Shown piece after piece: positions 17,196 through 26,506 of a stretch of 64,000 nt of DNA; positions within the stretch are counted from its first letter, which is position 1; each line of letters begins with the position of its first letter. Below the pieces are notes generated by a model. The model made no database searches. It worked only from the letters and a program-made list of their open reading frames with translations, and had not been told where the DNA came from. The DNA is from Pseudomonas nunensis. Lineage in GTDB: Bacteria; Pseudomonadota; Gammaproteobacteria; Pseudomonadales; Pseudomonadaceae. Position numbers and translations under genes: made by a program. The stretch covers positions 2,544,501-2,608,500 of the forward strand of contig NZ_CP101125.1 of assembly GCF_024296925.1 (NCBI RefSeq), in the 5' to 3' direction.

Positions 17196-17448
17196 TTCTA
17201 GGCCTATGAATTTTCGATAATATTTTTTTAAAATGATTTTTCTGATTTTAAAGTGACAACGACACGTGCTCAGAGCCCCCAGCTCCCCATAGACTGGTAC
17301 GCATAATGTATATTATGTTAAATGATGTGTATGGGTGGAACTTCTCCCAAGCCCCTTTCTTGCGACTCCCCAATTCAGCTTCCAGTGATTAAAGTGTTCG
17401 CCTCATCAGATCCCCAGTGCCAGCAGCGTTTGTGGATGCAGCGCATTC

Positions 17449-17576
17449 GGCATGTCCAGGCTGATCGCCTCGAACCCATCGTCGTGGCGATCATGCAATT
17501 GCATGGCGGTAATGTGAGTGTTGAGCAACTCCAGCCCGGGACTATTCGGTTTTCGCTGTATTTTCCGACTGTTTGA
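17449..17576 (+). pseudogene. Truncated sensor histidine kinase, C-terminal end only
   Basis: The frame ending at the TGA 17574-17576 reads ADRLEPIVVAIMQLHGGNVS then VEQLQPGTIRFSLYFP. This is the end of the ATPase domain of a membrane sensor kinase of the metal-response type (usually GLGLAIVxAIMxLHGGxVxVES...TRFSLxFP). The H-box, N-box and G-boxes are absent upstream, so only the tail remains. It marks the right end of the decayed and acquired region; an intact reductase gene begins 8 nt later on the other strand. Confidence 0.7.
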
Positions 17577-17583
17577 GCAACCC

Positions 17584-18342
17584 TCAGATTTGTGAAAGAC
17601 CACCGTCGACCATCAGTTCCACGCCGTTGACATAACTGGCGTCAGCGGATGCAAGGAACAGCGCGGACGCCGCTATTTGTTCCGGTTGGGCCATGTAGCC
17701 CAGCGGTACGATTTGTCCTACGTGACTTTTCAGTGCTTCGATCTGGCTCTCATCCATCTTCAGTCCGTTGTCCATCAACGGTGTCCTGGTAAAGCCAGGG
17801 CTGAGCACGTTCGCGCGAATTTTTCGGCCTTTGAGCTCATTGGCCCACGTCCGTGCGAATGAACGAACCGCAGCCTTTGAAGCGTTGTATAGACTCAGGC
17901 CTTCCATCCCGTTGCTGGAGCAAATGGAGGCAGTCAGAACGATTGATGAGCCGTCCTTCATCAATGGCAACAGCGTCTGAACAGTGAAAAATACGCCCTT
18001 AACGTTAATATCGAACGTGTTGTAGTAAGCGGCTTCGGTCGTTTCTCCCACTGGGTTTTTTTCGCAAATACCGGCATTGGCAAATACTGCGTCGAGTTGA
18101 TCGTCCCGTGCTTCGACCAAGGCCTTGAGCGCATCGAGGTCGGCCTGCCGAGCGACGTCAGACACCACCGCCACGGCATTTTTGCCCAGTGCGGTAACCG
18201 CCGCGTCCAACGTTGCAGCCGAACGTCCGGTGATATAGACGCGCCTAGCACCCTCGGCTAACAGCGCTTGAGCAATGGCAAAGCCGATGCCGGTCGAGCC
18301 GCCGGTGACGACCGCTACTTGATTGATAAATTTACCAGACAT
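17584..18342 (-). CDS. SDR family oxidoreductase
   Basis: A 252-residue classical short-chain dehydrogenase/reductase. The cofactor motif is TGGSTGIG, the NAG motif is in ANAGI, and the catalytic YNASK is present, with C-terminal VDGGLSQI. An AGGAG site precedes the ATG. It overlaps by 28 nt the end of the MFS transporter gene upstream, so the two form an operon, divergent from the LysR gene at 19963. The substrate is unknown; the pairing with an efflux-type carrier suggests detoxification or secondary metabolism. Confidence 0.88.
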   Translation of the reverse strand: MSGKFINQVAVVTGGSTGIGFAIAQALLAEGARRVYITGRSAATLDAAVTALGKNAVAVVSDVARQADLDALKALVEARDDQLDAVFANAGICEKNPVGETTEAAYYNTFDINVKGVFFTVQTLLPLMKDGSSIVLTASICSSNGMEGLSLYNASKAAVRSFARTWANELKGRKIRANVLSPGFTRTPLMDNGLKMDESQIEALKSHVGQIVPLGYMAQPEQIAASALFLASADASYVNGVELMVDGGLSQI

Positions 18343-19781
18343 GTTTTAACTCCTGAGTGACGAGGTATTGAGGCATAAACAGACAGCAGCGCTGAAAACA
18401 TCAGGCAAGCTGCGATACCCAGCAGCGCGGCAATAAAACCGTTGGCTAGCGAAGATGGGTTTTGCGCAGGCGCGGCGACCGCGTAAAACACGCCACCGAG
18501 GACCGCCACCCCCAGCGCGGCGCTGATCTGCAATGCCGAATTGACGACGCCGGAGATCATTCCCGAGCCGCCTGGTGGCGCTCGATCGATAACCGTGCGA
18601 ATCAGTGTGGGCAGCGCCCAACCCTGGCCGAAGCCGAGTAATCCCACCGCCAGGATCACGAGCGCCAATTGCGGGCTCTCCCCTGCCTGCGCGGCAGCGA
18701 CCGCGGCGCTCAGGATCAGGCATCCCAGTACCTCAAGCGTCATGCCCATGGCGGGTACAAAACGGCCGAACCAGCGGATGGCAAAGGGCGTTGTCAGAGG
18801 GCCAATTAGAAAGCCCACGCCAAAGGGAACGAACATCAGCCCTGAGACCAATGGTGTTGCGCCTAGCGCGTCTTGCAGGTAAATCGAAAACGTTAAAAAG
18901 AACGCGGATACCACGTAGAAAAACAATACCCCCGTCAGCCCGGCGACCAGCCCGGGTGCCCGGCTCAACTGCGGACTAACCAATGGTGTGCCGCCTCGGC
19001 GCTCCAGCGCAGTTTCGTAGCGCCAGAAGCCGACGGCGGCTATCGGCGAGCTCAGCAGCATCAGGCATAACCACCAAGGCCACCCCGCTTCCCTGCCCTC
19101 CACTAACGGCAGCACTAGCAGCCCGACTGATAGCGCACACAGCAATACGCCAATGCGATCCAACGGCGCCGGGGTTTTACTTCGCGAATCGGGAAGCAGT
19201 GGTATTCCGCCAAAAAAAACAGCGGCGACGATGGGCAGATTGATCAAGAAAATGGCGCGCCATTGCAGGTCGAAAACATTCGCTGAAATCAGCAGTCCGC
19301 CAAGCGCCTGGGCGACAACCGCCGCAAAGCCGATCGTCGCGCCATATACCGCTAAAGCGCGCGAACGTTCGTGTTCCGGAAATAGCGTGTGGATGGACGC
19401 CAGCCCTTGCGGCGCCATTGCCGCTGCGCTCAACCCTTGCAACACGCGTCCGAAGATCAACATCGTCGGCGAGTTGGCCAGTCCGCAAATCAGCGACGAA
19501 ACGCCAAATCCGGCGATGCCGGTCAGGAACACTCGGCGGCGGCCCAGCAGGTCGCCCAAGCGACCTCCAGTGATCAGAAAGACGGCATAACTGGCGGCAT
19601 AGCCCGAGATGATCCATTGGACTTGCGCGGGTGTAATAGCGAGGCCGCTGCGAATGGACGGCAACGCAACATTGACGATGAAAAAGTCCAGCGGCGGAAG
19701 GAACGCGCCGATCAGAAGAACAGCGAAAGCAAACCATCGGCGAGAGTCGGCTGCTTGTGATAAATCCTGTTGGGATGTCAT
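18315..19781 (-). CDS. MFS transporter, DHA2 (14-TM) drug-efflux family
   Basis: A 488-residue inner-membrane protein with about 14 hydrophobic segments. Family marks include the DFFIVNVALPSI segment in helix 1, GGRLGDLLGRRRVF in the first loop and GRVLQGLSAAAMAPQ in helix 4-5. DHA2 carriers use the proton gradient to expel drugs and organic compounds. The ATG at 19781 has GGAG 7 nt upstream; an in-frame GTG at 19802 lacks support. The gene is divergent from the LysR gene at 19963, its probable regulator, and overlaps the SDR gene downstream. Confidence 0.9.
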   Translation of the reverse strand: MTSQQDLSQAADSRRWFAFAVLLIGAFLPPLDFFIVNVALPSIRSGLAITPAQVQWIISGYAASYAVFLITGGRLGDLLGRRRVFLTGIAGFGVSSLICGLANSPTMLIFGRVLQGLSAAAMAPQGLASIHTLFPEHERSRALAVYGATIGFAAVVAQALGGLLISANVFDLQWRAIFLINLPIVAAVFFGGIPLLPDSRSKTPAPLDRIGVLLCALSVGLLVLPLVEGREAGWPWWLCLMLLSSPIAAVGFWRYETALERRGGTPLVSPQLSRAPGLVAGLTGVLFFYVVSAFFLTFSIYLQDALGATPLVSGLMFVPFGVGFLIGPLTTPFAIRWFGRFVPAMGMTLEVLGCLILSAAVAAAQAGESPQLALVILAVGLLGFGQGWALPTLIRTVIDRAPPGGSGMISGVVNSALQISAALGVAVLGGVFYAVAAPAQNPSSLANGFIAALLGIAACLMFSALLSVYASIPRHSGVKTCLVNLSIK

Positions 19782-19962
19782 TGGGCAACTCCAGAAAGAC
19801 ACGGCAAGCGCCCATTGTGGGAGTCAGCCAGCGGCCACGGCACTGCCAGATCTGCACGTTTTCCGTTCATATTTGTAAGGGCGATTGGCGTCGGCCTGAA
19901 GGATGTTGCAACGCAACGGTCATTGCGGCATCTTCGCCGTTCATTTTCGTTAGAGGTGGGCC

Positions 19963-20814
19963 ATGGACTGGGACGACTTACGCGTCTTTCTGGCAATAGT
20001 CCGTACCGGCTCGCTGGGCGCCGCTGCGAAGCAACTTGGCGTTAGTCATCCCACCGTCGGACGGCGGCTTCACGTTCTTGAGCAGCACAGCGGGCAGGTT
20101 TTCTTCCGCCGCACCGGACAAGGTCTTGTCCTGACGGACAGCGGTGAAAGAATTCTGGGGCTGGCTGAGGAAATGGAGCGAAGCGCGCTTTCCATTGAGC
20201 GGCACCTGGCGGGCGACAGCGATCAACCTGAAGGACTGTTGCGGATTTCATCGGCTGACTGGTTCGCCTGCTATGTGCTGGCTCCCGTACTCAGCGAACT
20301 GTCGCGTCGCTACCCATTGATCGTTCCCGAGGTCATCGCCGGACATCGCCTGTTCGATCTGACGCGCCGCGATGCGGATATCGCTTTTCGCATCGTGCCG
20401 TTCACCGAACCGGATATCGTTCAACGTCGACTCACGACCCTAAGCTATGGGCTCTATGTCGCGGCTGACTTGCCTTTCTCACCGTCCCAAAACGGAGAAG
20501 GCCTCGGGTTGATCCTCATGAACACAGCACAGGCTCACTATCCCGACGTGCTCTGGCTAAAGGAGATGTTTCCTCGCGCAAACACGGTGCTCACCAGCAG
20601 CAGCCGTACCGTTCAGGCGCAGATGTGCGGCCGCGGATTGGGTGTGGCGGTTTTGCCACGGGCGTTAGGCGATCAATTGACCGCCCTGAGATTGGTAGAC
20701 GTCGGCAGTGAACCACCAGGACGCGATATCTGGATGGGGTATCACCACGATATGCGGCAGATGGACAGGCTCCGCGCCCTTGCGAATCTAGCTGGCGAAA
20801 TGATTGGTACGTAG
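19963..20814 (+). CDS. LysR-family regulator, divergent from MFS-SDR operon
   Basis: A 283-residue LysR-type regulator. The N-terminal winged HTH reads DDLRVFLAIVRTGSLGAAAKQ and SHPTVGRRLHVLE; a LysR substrate-binding domain follows. It is transcribed away from the MFS-SDR operon across 180 nt, the usual layout for LysR control of the neighbouring promoter. It ends 4 nt before the convergent P-loop kinase gene. Confidence 0.88.
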   Translation: MDWDDLRVFLAIVRTGSLGAAAKQLGVSHPTVGRRLHVLEQHSGQVFFRRTGQGLVLTDSGERILGLAEEMERSALSIERHLAGDSDQPEGLLRISSADWFACYVLAPVLSELSRRYPLIVPEVIAGHRLFDLTRRDADIAFRIVPFTEPDIVQRRLTTLSYGLYVAADLPFSPSQNGEGLGLILMNTAQAHYPDVLWLKEMFPRANTVLTSSSRTVQAQMCGRGLGVAVLPRALGDQLTALRLVDVGSEPPGRDIWMGYHHDMRQMDRLRALANLAGEMIGT

Positions 20815-20818
20815 GGCC

Positions 20819-21439
20819 TCAAGCTGTGTGCGCAGATGCGCGGATAAGGACTTTATTGATCTCAGAAACCACCTGCATCGTTGCGTCTTCGATCGTTCCT
20901 TCATTGCGGCACAAAACCCAGCCGTGATCCGCAATCGCGCGCTCGAATGCCTTGGTACTGGCGACCTGTTCTTCCAGCTTATGCATCACCGTACTGCTCA
21001 GCCCGCGCGATCGTGCTGCGGCTCTCGCCCATGAAATATCAGGGTCGGTGACAACCCCGACATGCAGGTCCGGCACTCGCACGTTTCGATCAATGTTCAT
21101 CTGCAGAATTTCTGCAAACGGGACCATGCGGCGAAACGCAGCATCTGACGGGTACCAGCGATCAATCAGGATGATACTGCCGGGCGGCTGCTTAGGCAGG
21201 ACGTGCCGGGAAATCCAGGCGCGGCTATCGGCAAAGCGCTCACAAACCCTTAACTCCAAATCCCGGGAGGGATTTCTGACGAGTTGGTTAACGAGAGCCA
21301 TTGTTTCACCCCTGAAGGGATCGCTTTTACTCTCGCAGAGTCGGATCACCTTTTTGTTGTCGGCCCTTAGTACTTTCGTGATGGCTTCCAACAGTGTGGT
21401 TTTACCGGTTCCCTTGGGCCCATCTAGAGATACAAACAG
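20819..21439 (-). CDS. Thymidylate-kinase-like P-loop protein with no standard start codon
   Basis: About 206 residues related to thymidylate and deoxynucleoside kinases. The P-loop GPKGTGKTT, the ILIDRWYP (DRW/DRY) motif and a LID-like RSRGLSST segment are visible. The P-loop lies upstream of the first TTG (21391), so translation must begin earlier, yet between the preceding in-frame stop and the P-loop there is no ATG, GTG or TTG. A CTG at 21439 preceded by AGAAGGA is the best candidate; alternatively the original start was lost by mutation. The gene stands alone between convergent LysR and the TetR gene. It may phosphorylate a (d)NMP; the fit to the housekeeping tmk is poor. Confidence 0.65.
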   Translation of the reverse strand: MFVSLDGPKGTGKTTLLEAITKVLRADNKKVIRLCESKSDPFRGETMALVNQLVRNPSRDLELRVCERFADSRAWISRHVLPKQPPGSIILIDRWYPSDAAFRRMVPFAEILQMNIDRNVRVPDLHVGVVTDPDISWARAAARSRGLSSTVMHKLEEQVASTKAFERAIADHGWVLCRNEGTIEDATMQVVSEINKVLIRASAHTA

Positions 21440-21493
21440 CGGACGATTCCTTCTTCGATTCAGACTGAGAAACGCTCTGTTATGAGCCCGTCG

Positions 21494-22093
21494 TCAGGTG
21501 CTCTCCTGCGACTCATTAGCTGGACACGACGGCAATGACGCAATTATCTCAGCGCGGCAAACTTCGAGTATTTCATCAGCGAGTGAAGAATCATCCGGGC
21601 AGGCGCGCGACAACATGACGGCACCGATTGCATGCGCCAGCAAGTCGATCATCTTTGCTCGCACTCCTTCCTGCAGCGTGTCCTGACCATCTTTGTACTT
21701 TTCTTCGAGCGCTGCCAGTGTATTTTCTATTCCGTCGGCAAAGGTCGCCTTCAACTCACTCGACTGACGAGCAGCGTCACCGCACAGTGCTGCCATAGTG
21801 CAACCCACTCCCCTGCCGTCTCTGTGATCCCTCGACACGTACAGATTTACAAATCCCGTAACGTCGAGATCGCTGGCACTCGATAGGGATTTTGACAGGC
21901 TATTTTCAGCTGCTTCTGCCATCAAATCGGCTTTGGAGCCGAAATGCTTGTAGAAACCACCTTGCGTAAAACCCGCTGCAGCCATCAGTTCCGCCACCCC
22001 CACGCCATCGTAGCCACGGTCACGAAATAGCTCGGAAGCCGTCTCGACGATATGCGCTCGATTAGCGAGTGATTGCGTCTTGGTGATTTTCAT
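21494..22093 (-). CDS. TetR/AcrR-family regulator
   Basis: A 199-residue TetR regulator with an N-terminal HTH (ASELFRDRGYDGVGVAELMA and FTQGGFYKHFGSKADL) and a helical ligand domain. It is divergent from the old yellow enzyme gene at 22262, with a 168-nt gap, and so probably represses it in response to electrophiles, as related NemR- and AcrR-type proteins do. A GAGG site precedes the ATG. Two cysteines in the ligand domain (VGCTMAALC, ACPDD) could sense thiol-reactive compounds (inference). Confidence 0.87.
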   Translation of the reverse strand: MKITKTQSLANRAHIVETASELFRDRGYDGVGVAELMAAAGFTQGGFYKHFGSKADLMAEAAENSLSKSLSSASDLDVTGFVNLYVSRDHRDGRGVGCTMAALCGDAARQSSELKATFADGIENTLAALEEKYKDGQDTLQEGVRAKMIDLLAHAIGAVMLSRACPDDSSLADEILEVCRAEIIASLPSCPANESQEST

Positions 22094-22261
22094 TTCGTGC
22101 GCCTCTGCATCTCAAAGCAATGTCCGCATCATACTCTGATGTTGGTCGTAATCAAAAGCGTTGACAGTTTTGAGCATGAGCGACATCATAAATCTCGTCA
22201 TCGCGAATCTTCGCGGGCACGGCGCACGTCGCCGTCATTGATCAACGATTATGGAAACGAT

Positions 22262-23362
22262 ATGAACGATAAGACGTTGTTTGAGCCATACACACTCGGC
22301 TCGCTGACACTTTCCAACAGAATCGTAATGGCGCCGTTGACCCGTAACCGAGCTGGCGAGGGTTTTGTACCGAGCGAGTTCGCTGCGACCTATTACAGCC
22401 AGAGAGCGTCCGCAGGCCTGCTGATTTCCGAGGCTTCGCAGATCTCGCAGCAAGGACAGGGCTATCAAGATACGCCCGGGATTTATACCCAGGCGCAGAT
22501 AGATGGGTGGCGCAAAGTCACAGAAGCAGTTCACGAAAAAGGCGGACGAATTTTCCTGCAACTCTGGCATGTCGGGCGCGTTTCCCACATCGACCTGCAG
22601 GAAAACGGTGCCGCTCCGGTAGCGCCCTCTGCTTTGCGTCCTGCCACAAAAGTATTCGTCAACAATCTCTTCGTGGATGTTTCGGAACCGCGAGCCCTCG
22701 ATATCAGCGAACTTCCCGGGATCGTTAACGACTTTCGCCAGGCGGCGTCGAACGCCATCGCTGCGGGGTTTGACGGCGTAGAGATCCATGGTGCAAACGG
22801 GTATTTGCTGGATCAGTTCCTCAAGGACGGTGCCAATGTTCGCACTGATGCCTACGGTGGCTCGGTCGAAAATCGCGCTCGCTTGTTGCTTGAAGTGACT
22901 GCGGCAGTGGTGAACGAGATCGGTGCTGGGCGAACGGGTATCCGACTTTCACCCGTCTCGCCTGCCAACGGTGTTTCCAGCACCGATCCGCAAGCCCAAT
23001 TCGACTACGTTGTCGATCAACTCGACGCCATCGGCCTCGTTTACCTTCATGTGGTCGAAGGTGCAACCGGCGGCCCGCGCGATGTTGCGCCCTTCGACTT
23101 TGGCTCCCTGCGTCAACGCTTCAAAAATACCTACATCGCCAACAATGGCTACGACCTGAATCTGGCCACCTCGACGCTCAACGATGACAAGGCGGACCTC
23201 ATTGCTTTCGGACGTCCCTTTATTGGCAACCCCGATCTGGTTGAGCGACTCAAAACCGCCGCCTCTTTATCAGCACTCGATCCTGCAACCCTGTATGGCG
23301 GTGGCGCCGCGGGCTACATCGACTACCCGACGCTTGCCGAGTCCAGTTCCGCGCAGCGCTGA
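22262..23362 (+). CDS. Alkene reductase, old yellow enzyme family (NemA-like)
   Basis: A 366-residue FMN-dependent ene-reductase with a TIM barrel. IVMAPLTRNRA opens the barrel; the substrate-binding His and Asn are in EIHGANGYLLDQFLKDGAN, with the proton-donor tyrosine in RTDAYGGSVENR. The C-terminal phosphate-binding strand is [18 protein letters not shown]. Such enzymes reduce activated C=C bonds in enals, quinones and nitrate esters using NADPH. An upstream in-frame extension exists but the ATG at 22262 fits the family start. It heads a plus-strand run with an SDR and a quinone reductase. Confidence 0.93.
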   Translation: MNDKTLFEPYTLGSLTLSNRIVMAPLTRNRAGEGFVPSEFAATYYSQRASAGLLISEASQISQQGQGYQDTPGIYTQAQIDGWRKVTEAVHEKGGRIFLQLWHVGRVSHIDLQENGAAPVAPSALRPATKVFVNNLFVDVSEPRALDISELPGIVNDFRQAASNAIAAGFDGVEIHGANGYLLDQFLKDGANVRTDAYGGSVENRARLLLEVTAAVVNEIGAGRTGIRLSPVSPANGVSSTDPQAQFDYVVDQLDAIGLVYLHVVEGATGGPRDVAPFDFGSLRQRFKNTYIANNGYDLNLATSTLNDDKADLIAFGRPFIGNPDLVERLKTAASLSALDPATLYGGGAAGYIDYPTLAESSSAQR

Positions 23363-23414
23363 ACAGTCACAGTGACTGAATCGCTTATCGACGTCCATTC
23401 AAGAGAATCTAATT

Positions 23415-24203
23415 ATGAGCATCAATGAAACCGTACTCATCACCGGCGCCTCGACTGGCATTGGCGCCACTTACGCCGAGCGCTTTGCCCAACGCGGGCA
23501 CAATCTGGTGTTGGTTGCCCGCGACAAAAACCGGTTAGACGCACTGTCCTCCCGGCTACGTGAGAAATACGGCGTGGCCATTGACGTTATTCAAGCTGAC
23601 CTGACTCAAATCACTGATTTGGCGACCGTCGAAGCTCGTCTGCGCGATGACGCCAGCATTGGCATCCTTGTGAATAATGCGGGAGCCGCCCAATCCGGCA
23701 GCTTCATCGAGCAATCCACCGATAGCGTTACCAACCTGGTCGCGCTCAATACCACCGCGCTGGTACGGCTCGCCAGCGCAATCGCCCCGCGCCTGGCACA
23801 CGCCGGCAATGGCGCGATTATCAACATCGGCTCCGTCGTCGGACTGGCACCGGAATTCGGCATGACCGTCTACGGCGCGACCAAGGCCTTTGTCCTGTTC
23901 CTATCGCAAGGTCTGAGCCTTGAGCTCTCGCCCAAAGGCGTCTACGTGCAAGCTGTTCTGCCAGCGGCTACCCGCACCGAAATCTGGGAACGCGCGGGCA
24001 TCGACATCAATACCCTGAGCGAAATCATGGACGTGGGCGATCTGGTCGACGCTGCGCTGGTCGGCTTTGATCGTCGCGAGCTGGTGACCATTCCACCGTT
24101 AAAAGACGCCGGTCGTTGGGATGCTCTGCAGTCTGCCCGCCAAGGTTTGATTTCAGAGATCCGTCAGTCTGAAGTCGCCGAGCGCTATCAGGCCGAGGCG
24201 TGA
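23415..24203 (+). CDS. SDR family oxidoreductase
   Basis: A 262-residue short-chain dehydrogenase with TGASTGIG, LVNNAGAAQSG and the catalytic YGATK. It lies 52 nt after the OYE gene and is probably co-transcribed with it. The family members closest in pattern (SDRs with an ATRTEIWERAG segment) are annotated as general oxidoreductases; the substrate is not evident. Confidence 0.88.
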   Translation: MSINETVLITGASTGIGATYAERFAQRGHNLVLVARDKNRLDALSSRLREKYGVAIDVIQADLTQITDLATVEARLRDDASIGILVNNAGAAQSGSFIEQSTDSVTNLVALNTTALVRLASAIAPRLAHAGNGAIINIGSVVGLAPEFGMTVYGATKAFVLFLSQGLSLELSPKGVYVQAVLPAATRTEIWERAGIDINTLSEIMDVGDLVDAALVGFDRRELVTIPPLKDAGRWDALQSARQGLISEIRQSEVAERYQAEA

Positions 24204-24300
24204 TTGTCATGCAGCAGATGCTGATCCTGCCGGGTTTTTCATTAGGCGGATGCGTGGCACAGGCAGGCTGCCATCCCATTAAAACCATGAGAACTGAATC

Positions 24301-25299
24301 ATGAAAGCCTTCTTGATCGACCGTTACGGCAAGAGTCATGGACGTATTGGCGAGGTACCGGTACCTGAACTTGGAATCAACGACGTCCTGGTTGAGGTGC
24401 ATGCCAGCAGCGTCAATCTGCTGGATTCGAAGATCCGCAAAGGTGAATTCAAACTGATCCTGCCGTACTCATTCCCTTTGATTATGGGTAATGACTTGGC
24501 CGGCGTCGTGGTTCGCGTGGGATCGGGCGTGCACAACTTCAAGGCGGGTGACGAGGTCTATGCCCGTCCTCCTCAATCACGCATTGGCGCCTTTGCCGAA
24601 CTGATTGCGGTGGATGAAAGTGCTCTTGCGCTCAAACCCAAAAATATCTCCATGGAACAGGCTGCTGCCCTCCCCTTGGTTGCACTGACCGCTTGGCAGG
24701 TGCTGGTTGAAACAGCCCGGTTGAAAAAGGGGCAAAAAGTCTTTATCCACGCGGGTTCCGGCGGTGTCGGCACAATTGCCATCCAGCTTGCAAAGCATCT
24801 GGGCGCCTTTGTTGCGACGACGACCAGCACAAGTAACGTGGGTTGGGTCAAGGCGTTGGGAGCGGACGTCGTCATCGACTACAAGCAGCAGAACTTCGAA
24901 AGCGTCTTGCGCGACTACGACGTCGTATTAAACAGCCTCGGCCCTGTCGAGCTGGAAAAATCACTCAGCATTCTCAAACCTGGTGGCCAACTTATCTCCA
25001 TCTCGGGGCCACCGACGCCAGAGTTCGCACAAGAGCAAAAGCTGTTCTGGGGACTGGGTTGGGTAATGCGTCTGTTGAGCAGCGGCATCCGCAGAAAAGC
25101 GCGCAAACAGGACGTCAGATATGCGTTCGTATTCATGCGTGCGAGCGGTGCTCAATTGAAGAAAATCACTGCGCTTGTCGAGTCCGAAATTATCACACCT
25201 GTGATCGACCGAACCTTCCCTCTCGAGTCAACGGCTGAGGCATTGAGCTACGTCGAACGGGGCAGAGCCAAAGGTAAAGTGGTCATCAAGCTCATATGA
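24301..25299 (+). CDS. NADP-dependent quinone oxidoreductase, zinc-free MDR family
   Basis: A 332-residue medium-chain reductase. The N-terminal GroES-like part has GNDLAGVV, and the nucleotide-binding motif is HAGSGGVGTIAIQLAKHLGA. No structural or catalytic zinc cysteines are present, as in QOR and ene-reductase members. It follows the SDR gene by about 100 nt in the same direction and likely shares the response to electrophilic or quinone stress. Confidence 0.9.
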   Translation: MKAFLIDRYGKSHGRIGEVPVPELGINDVLVEVHASSVNLLDSKIRKGEFKLILPYSFPLIMGNDLAGVVVRVGSGVHNFKAGDEVYARPPQSRIGAFAELIAVDESALALKPKNISMEQAAALPLVALTAWQVLVETARLKKGQKVFIHAGSGGVGTIAIQLAKHLGAFVATTTSTSNVGWVKALGADVVIDYKQQNFESVLRDYDVVLNSLGPVELEKSLSILKPGGQLISISGPPTPEFAQEQKLFWGLGWVMRLLSSGIRRKARKQDVRYAFVFMRASGAQLKKITALVESEIITPVIDRTFPLESTAEALSYVERGRAKGKVVIKLI

Positions 25300-25581
25300 C
25301 TAAGCAGGTACCCAATAACGGTCGCTGCTGCGTCGACTTAAAGATCTGTAACTCGACCAGCCTGCCGGACGAGACGCCTGGTTCAGTTATACGTGAAGGT
25401 CACTTATCAGAAGTGCCCTGTATTAACCCGACTTCACCACCGGGAAAAATTGAGTTGCAGTCCCAACCCGCTACGCCAGCGCCTTCAACAATAGTCTGGC
25501 GAAAATTAATGCTGGAGCAATAGCGTCGAACCAGCTGCTTGCTATCGCCGAAAGCAACTCACGGACACACTGGAGTATCAA

Positions 25582-26394
25582 TTGAAAACATCTTCCGAAA
25601 AAACCGCGATAGTGACCGGTGCCTCATCCGGTATTGGTCAAGCTACTGCCGAGGCTCTGGTGCGTGCGGGGTATACGGTGTTCGGCACGAGCCGCAAGGC
25701 TGGTGAAAGTTCAACACAGGTGTCGATGCTCACTTGCGATGTGACGGATGATCAGTCTGTAAGTGCGCTCGTTTCCACCGTACTCGCGCGGACCGGGCGG
25801 ATCGATCTCTTGGTTAATAACGCTGGTGTCGGTCTGCTGGGCGGTGCTGAGGAATTCTCGATCCCGCAGGTGCAGGCACTGTTCGATGTCAATCTGTTCG
25901 GAGTAATCCGCATGACCAATGCGGTATTACCGTCGATGCGGCAACGTGGACAAGGGCGCATCATCAATATCGGATCTATTTTGGGGTTAGTGCCCGCGCC
26001 CTACTCCGCTCATTATTCGGCGGTCAAACATGCTTTAGAGGGCTATTCGGAATCTCTAGATCACGAGGTTCGCGCCTTCAATATTCGAGTATCGGTCATC
26101 GAGCCGGCATTCGTGCGTACCGTCTTCGATCAAAACGGCATTGAGCCGGACTCGAAGTTGAAGGAATACGATCAGGCTCGGGCCGGGTTCAAGGCACTGC
26201 TAGGCGATGTGATGCCTAAAGCCGACCTTCCAGAAGTCGTGGCGGCAGTTGTAGTGAAAGCGGCGACCGATGTCCGCCCTCAGCATCGCTACACTGCGGG
26301 CAAGGCCGCGCGACAAATCAGCATGCTGCGCCGTTTTGCCCCCGCAAAGATTTTTGACAAAGCCTTGCGCAAGCAATTTCGCCTGCCAGTTTGA
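25582..26394 (+). CDS. SDR family oxidoreductase, TTG start
   Basis: A 270-residue short-chain dehydrogenase: TGASSGIGQATAEAL, LVNNAGVGLLGG, catalytic YSAVK. It resembles SDRs annotated as oxidoreductases with a hydroxysteroid-like fold. The TTG at 25582 is chosen because TGGAG lies 6 nt upstream. The 282 nt before it hold no gene that I can identify. A clear terminator follows at 26423. Confidence 0.87.
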   Translation: MKTSSEKTAIVTGASSGIGQATAEALVRAGYTVFGTSRKAGESSTQVSMLTCDVTDDQSVSALVSTVLARTGRIDLLVNNAGVGLLGGAEEFSIPQVQALFDVNLFGVIRMTNAVLPSMRQRGQGRIINIGSILGLVPAPYSAHYSAVKHALEGYSESLDHEVRAFNIRVSVIEPAFVRTVFDQNGIEPDSKLKEYDQARAGFKALLGDVMPKADLPEVVAAVVVKAATDVRPQHRYTAGKAARQISMLRRFAPAKIFDKALRKQFRLPV

Positions 26395-26422
26395 AGCCGG
26401 CGCAGTAAAAGTTGAACCAGAA

Positions 26423-26446
26423 AAGGGCCATCAAAGGCCCTTCTTT
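26423..26446 (+). terminator. Rho-independent terminator after SDR gene
   Basis: AAGGGCC-ATCAAA-GGCCCTT, a 7-bp stem followed by CTTT. It lies between the SDR gene and the convergent SRPBCC gene and may serve both directions. Confidence 0.75.
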
Positions 26447-26506
26447 ACTCAAACCAAATCACCTGGTCAGCCAGGACTCGACGCTATCGCAGCCCTGCCT
26501 GGCTGC

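Larger units (their letters stand above)
16090..17448. other. Gene-free 1.36-kb stretch with inverted and direct repeats
   Basis: I find no supportable gene here on either strand. The DNA is AT-rich and holds perfect inverted repeats at 16482-16518 and 16683-16719, a 10-bp palindrome TGGTTAACCA at 16743-16752, and an imperfect direct duplication (16756-16831 against 17020-17195). It separates the Gabija genes from a truncated kinase gene and looks like the debris of integration and deletion events. Confidence 0.55.

Noticed and set aside
17406..17603. A 65-codon minus-strand frame opposite the sensor-kinase tail
   Set aside because: The plus-strand reading matches the conserved end of histidine kinases; the minus-strand reading matches nothing I know.
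25300..25581. A coding frame between the quinone reductase and SDR genes
   Set aside because: The plus-strand frame has no family match and no good start; possibly debris, but not supportable.
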